DNA of 26,627 nucleotides from assembly GCA_016215145.1 (NCBI GenBank), contig JACRLA010000159.1, forward strand, positions 1-26,627, read 5' to 3'. This stretch comes from Chloroflexota bacterium (lineage in GTDB: Bacteria > Chloroflexota > Anaerolineae > Anaerolineales > VGOW01). Below, one piece after another: positions 25,501 to 26,627 of this stretch. Position 1 is the first letter of the stretch; every line of letters begins with the position of its first letter. Below the pieces are notes generated by a model, which saw only the letters and a list, made by a program, of their open reading frames with translations, was not told where the DNA came from and ran no database searches. The position numbers were made by a program, and so were the translations under genes.

Positions 25501-26627
25501 GCCAATGGGCAAATTCTCCACTAACACGCGGTATCGTTCCTCGCTGTCGCGTAGTGTGGCTTCTGTCTTTTTCCGTTCCAACAATTCTTGTTGAGCGGCA
25601 GTGTAGAGCCGCGCGTTATCCAGTGTGATCGACGCCAACTCGGCAAAGCGTTTGAGCAACTCCACTTGCTCGTCGTTGAAAGTGGTGTCGCCTTCAAGCC
25701 CTAAGACTCCAATAATCTGCGCGCCAGATTTAAGCGGCACGCCCATCACCGCGCGCAACATTCCTTTGGGCAAGTTGGAGGCGCGTTCGGGCCATGAATC
25801 ATAATCATTAACCACGCACGGGGCTGCCGTCTTCCATATCTTTCCACTCACGCCCTCTTCAATACTGTGGCGGAAACCGTTTAATTGTTCATAGCGTCCA
25901 CTGCTGAAGTTCTGCTCGATCACCCCTTCCTCCGGCAGGAAGAAATCAATGAACCCGTTGGGCGATCCGATCAAGGTGCCGGCTTGAGCGATCACGGCTT
26001 GCAACAGGTCTTTGGTGTTGAGACGATTGATGAGCCCCAACGTGATTTCGTTCAGAGTGTTGAGGTAGGTGTTTTGCTTACGCAACCGCTCTTCGAGAGA
26101 TTTGCGTTCTGTGATGTCGCGCGCGACGGCGGTATGGAATTTTTTGTTTTCGACAACGATAGACGCAATGGAAACTTCCAGAGGAAATTCGCCGCCGTCG
26201 GATCGTATCCCGCTTACTTCCAAAGCGTCGTGTCCGCGTCGGGTGGTGTTGGTCTTTTCAAAGAGGTTCACGTCGCGCCCGTGTGCATTTTGATGACGCA
26301 TCGGGATTAACTTGTTGAGCGGCAAGCCGAGAATCTCTTTGGCAGAGTAACCAAAGATGCGCTCGGCGGCGGCGTTGAAGAGGATGATGTTCTGATTGGC
26401 GTCAATGGTGATGACGGCGTCCATCGCCGTGTTGATGATGGCGGCGAGCTGCGCTTGACTCTGGCGCACCGCCTCTTCTGCGCGGCGTTTTTCGGTGATG
26501 TTGCGGAAGGTGAGCACCACGCCGTTGACCTTTCCGTTGTTGTCCAAGATCGGGGCGGCGGCATCATCAATGTGTATTTCACGACCATCACGGGCGATCA
26601 ATAATGTGTGATTGGCTAACCCGACGA
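22585..26627 (-). CDS. Soluble multi-PAS/GAF histidine kinase (5' end outside window)
   Basis: The frame is open to the right edge; TTG at 26601 is internal, because the codons before it continue a PAS domain (G-L-A-N-H-T-L-L then I-A-R-D-G-R-E-I). About 1346 residues are visible. Counting from 26601: PAS end (1-45), PAS (about 45-175, closing D-I-T-E-R-K), GAF (about 180-340), PAS (about 355-470), PAS (about 475-600), GAF (about 610-770), GAF (about 775-930), GAF (about 940-1100), HisKA with H1127 (V-A-H-E-L-N-N-P-L-Q) and HATPase_c (G1 D-T-G-A-G-I-D, G2 G-G-T-G-L-G-L). The H-E-L-N-N-P box is of the NtrB-like kind, unlike the H-E-L-R-T-P and H-D-L-K-N-P boxes of the other two kinases here. 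There is no receiver and no membrane segment in the visible part. It probably phosphorylates the regulator or hybrid kinase downstream (inference). Confidence 0.95.
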   Translation of the reverse strand, partial: VGLANHTLLIARDGREIHIDDAAAPILDNNGKVNGVVLTFRNITEKRRAEEAVRQSQAQLAAIINTAMDAVITIDANQNIILFNAAAERIFGYSAKEILGLPLNKLIPMRHQNAHGRDVNLFEKTNTTRRGHDALEVSGIRSDGGEFPLEVSIASIVVENKKFHTAVARDITERKSLEERLRKQNTYLNTLNEITLGLINRLNTKDLLQAVIAQAGTLIGSPNGFIDFFLPEEGVIEQNFSSGRYEQLNGFRHSIEEGVSGKIWKTAAPCVVNDYDSWPERASNLPKGMLRAVMGVPLKSGAQIIGVLGLEGDTTFNDEQVELLKRFAELASITLDNARLYTAAQQELLERKKTEATLRDSEERYRVLVENLPIGVYVSQNNKFVYANAAFTQMMEASTPSYLFGQTVSERIHPDERSRALDRAQALGTTDVTVPLIEERYIRLDGSILEAEATGTHTMFNGDPARQVVVIDIGERKRAEAALRKSEVQLRLIANNMLDVIAQTDMNGKIIYASPSHYSVLGYEPESLIGHNVIEFVHPDDMTRVMTAMRIGKETAGSGRLELQYRHAQGHYIWVETIGNALFDDHNEMVGAVFSSREVTKRKRAELQLERNSHQLAGLSLMGQTITATLDLEVIFRKIVDELMALLEAEEVYILLLEGDELVIAVTGGSDLQRYQGWRMPATEGVVGKAVQSGDSIRISEPELRKFVSRRSEDTVGHQVHDVLATPLRIGDQIIGVIEAAHTQADFFDENDLRLLESATLWASIAINNARHHAQTGRSLQESETLASISIALNEILDLDHILQMIVDAARSIVPKAARSVIHLIDEESVALRPVAISGLEHQHQPQLTMRPGEGVAGQVLASGQTINVGNIQNDSRYIPLRSDSMLGSILTAPIQSGPVTIGTVSIMSDILNAFTLDDERVLTRLGVQAALAIDKARAYEAERRRAEQAEALQQVMQRLIGHIDLTHAFQSVVDTIALVARYKYVRIFLIKETMLVLQAQNEKSKVTVQARQLNEGIVGRVARSGVATVVPNVALDPDYVEGMPETRSAIGVPLKRAQTVAGVLLIESNAERTLNANDLYWLVNIGQEISIAIENAELYSDLQEALQQEKAARTQLVRTEKLAGMGRLIASVAHELNNPLQAIQNALFLVKQEANLSGQAQDDLLVALSEADRMAELIGRLRETYRPTIAEKFQDGSLNVLVVETQRLIATHVRHRNINFDFSADPQLPLIPCVNDEIKQVLLNLSLNAVEAMGNGGQLTISTGHEADKSEVWVSVSDTGAGIDPTTIANIFDPFFTTKEGGTGLGLFITHEIVQKHGGRIEVQSQRGVGTTFKVSLPCSLSENR

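Noticed and set aside
26599..26601. TTG as the start of the right-most kinase
   Set aside because: The frame continues upstream to the window edge with PAS-like sequence (G-L-A-N-H-T-L-L), so the true start is outside the window.

Overview
This 26.6-kb window is almost entirely signal-transduction genes. All of them lie on the minus strand, so transcription runs from right to left. Very large PAS/GAF sensor kinases without membrane segments, GAF-rich proteins, a threonine synthase of the zinc-ribbon type and numerous short palindromic repeats between genes suggest a Chloroflexota bacterium, probably of the Anaerolineae. That assignment is an inference from gene style; no rRNA or other marker gene is present. 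No tRNA, rRNA, insertion-sequence transposase or CRISPR array was seen.

Layout in transcription order. (1) 26627-22585: a soluble multi-PAS/multi-GAF histidine kinase whose 5' end lies outside the window. (2) 22471-21710: an OmpR-like response regulator with an incomplete winged helix, overlapping (3) 21770-18960, a receiver-receiver-GAF-GAF-PAS hybrid histidine kinase. (4-6) 18880-16588, 16513-14630 and 14568-10903: three consecutive membrane sensors (extracytoplasmic Cache-like domain, HAMP, GAF) that carry no kinase, cyclase or other output domain; the first has a frameshift near its end. (7) 10708-9914: a ParA/Soj ATPase without ParB, translationally overlapped by (8) 9927-5920, a PAS-GAF histidine kinase. 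(9) 5784-4126: a threonine-synthase-like PLP enzyme fused to a C-terminal receiver domain, immediately followed by (10) 4124-3759, a stand-alone receiver. (11) 3491-2460: a receiver-class III adenylate cyclase. (12) 2227-1: a PAS-PAS-PAS-PAS-GAF protein whose C-terminal end lies outside the window.

How they may work together (inference): the three kinase-less membrane sensors could feed soluble kinases through GAF/coiled-coil contacts, ParA could position the assembly, and receivers attached to a cyclase, a winged-helix protein, a PLP enzyme and nothing at all would be the outputs. The threonine-synthase-receiver fusion and the ParA gene inside a sensor cluster are the most unusual parts.

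Nearly every intergenic gap holds palindromic repeats. One family (core AGCAAG(T/A)T, 3-nt spacer, inverse) forms a six-unit array before parA, a double hairpin after the frameshifted sensor, and two units inside the reading frame of the largest membrane sensor. A second, 80-90 bp MITE-like element occurs twice. Recent sequence change is also visible as an exact 84-bp in-frame tandem duplication inside a PAS domain and a 26-bp deletion inside a GAF domain.
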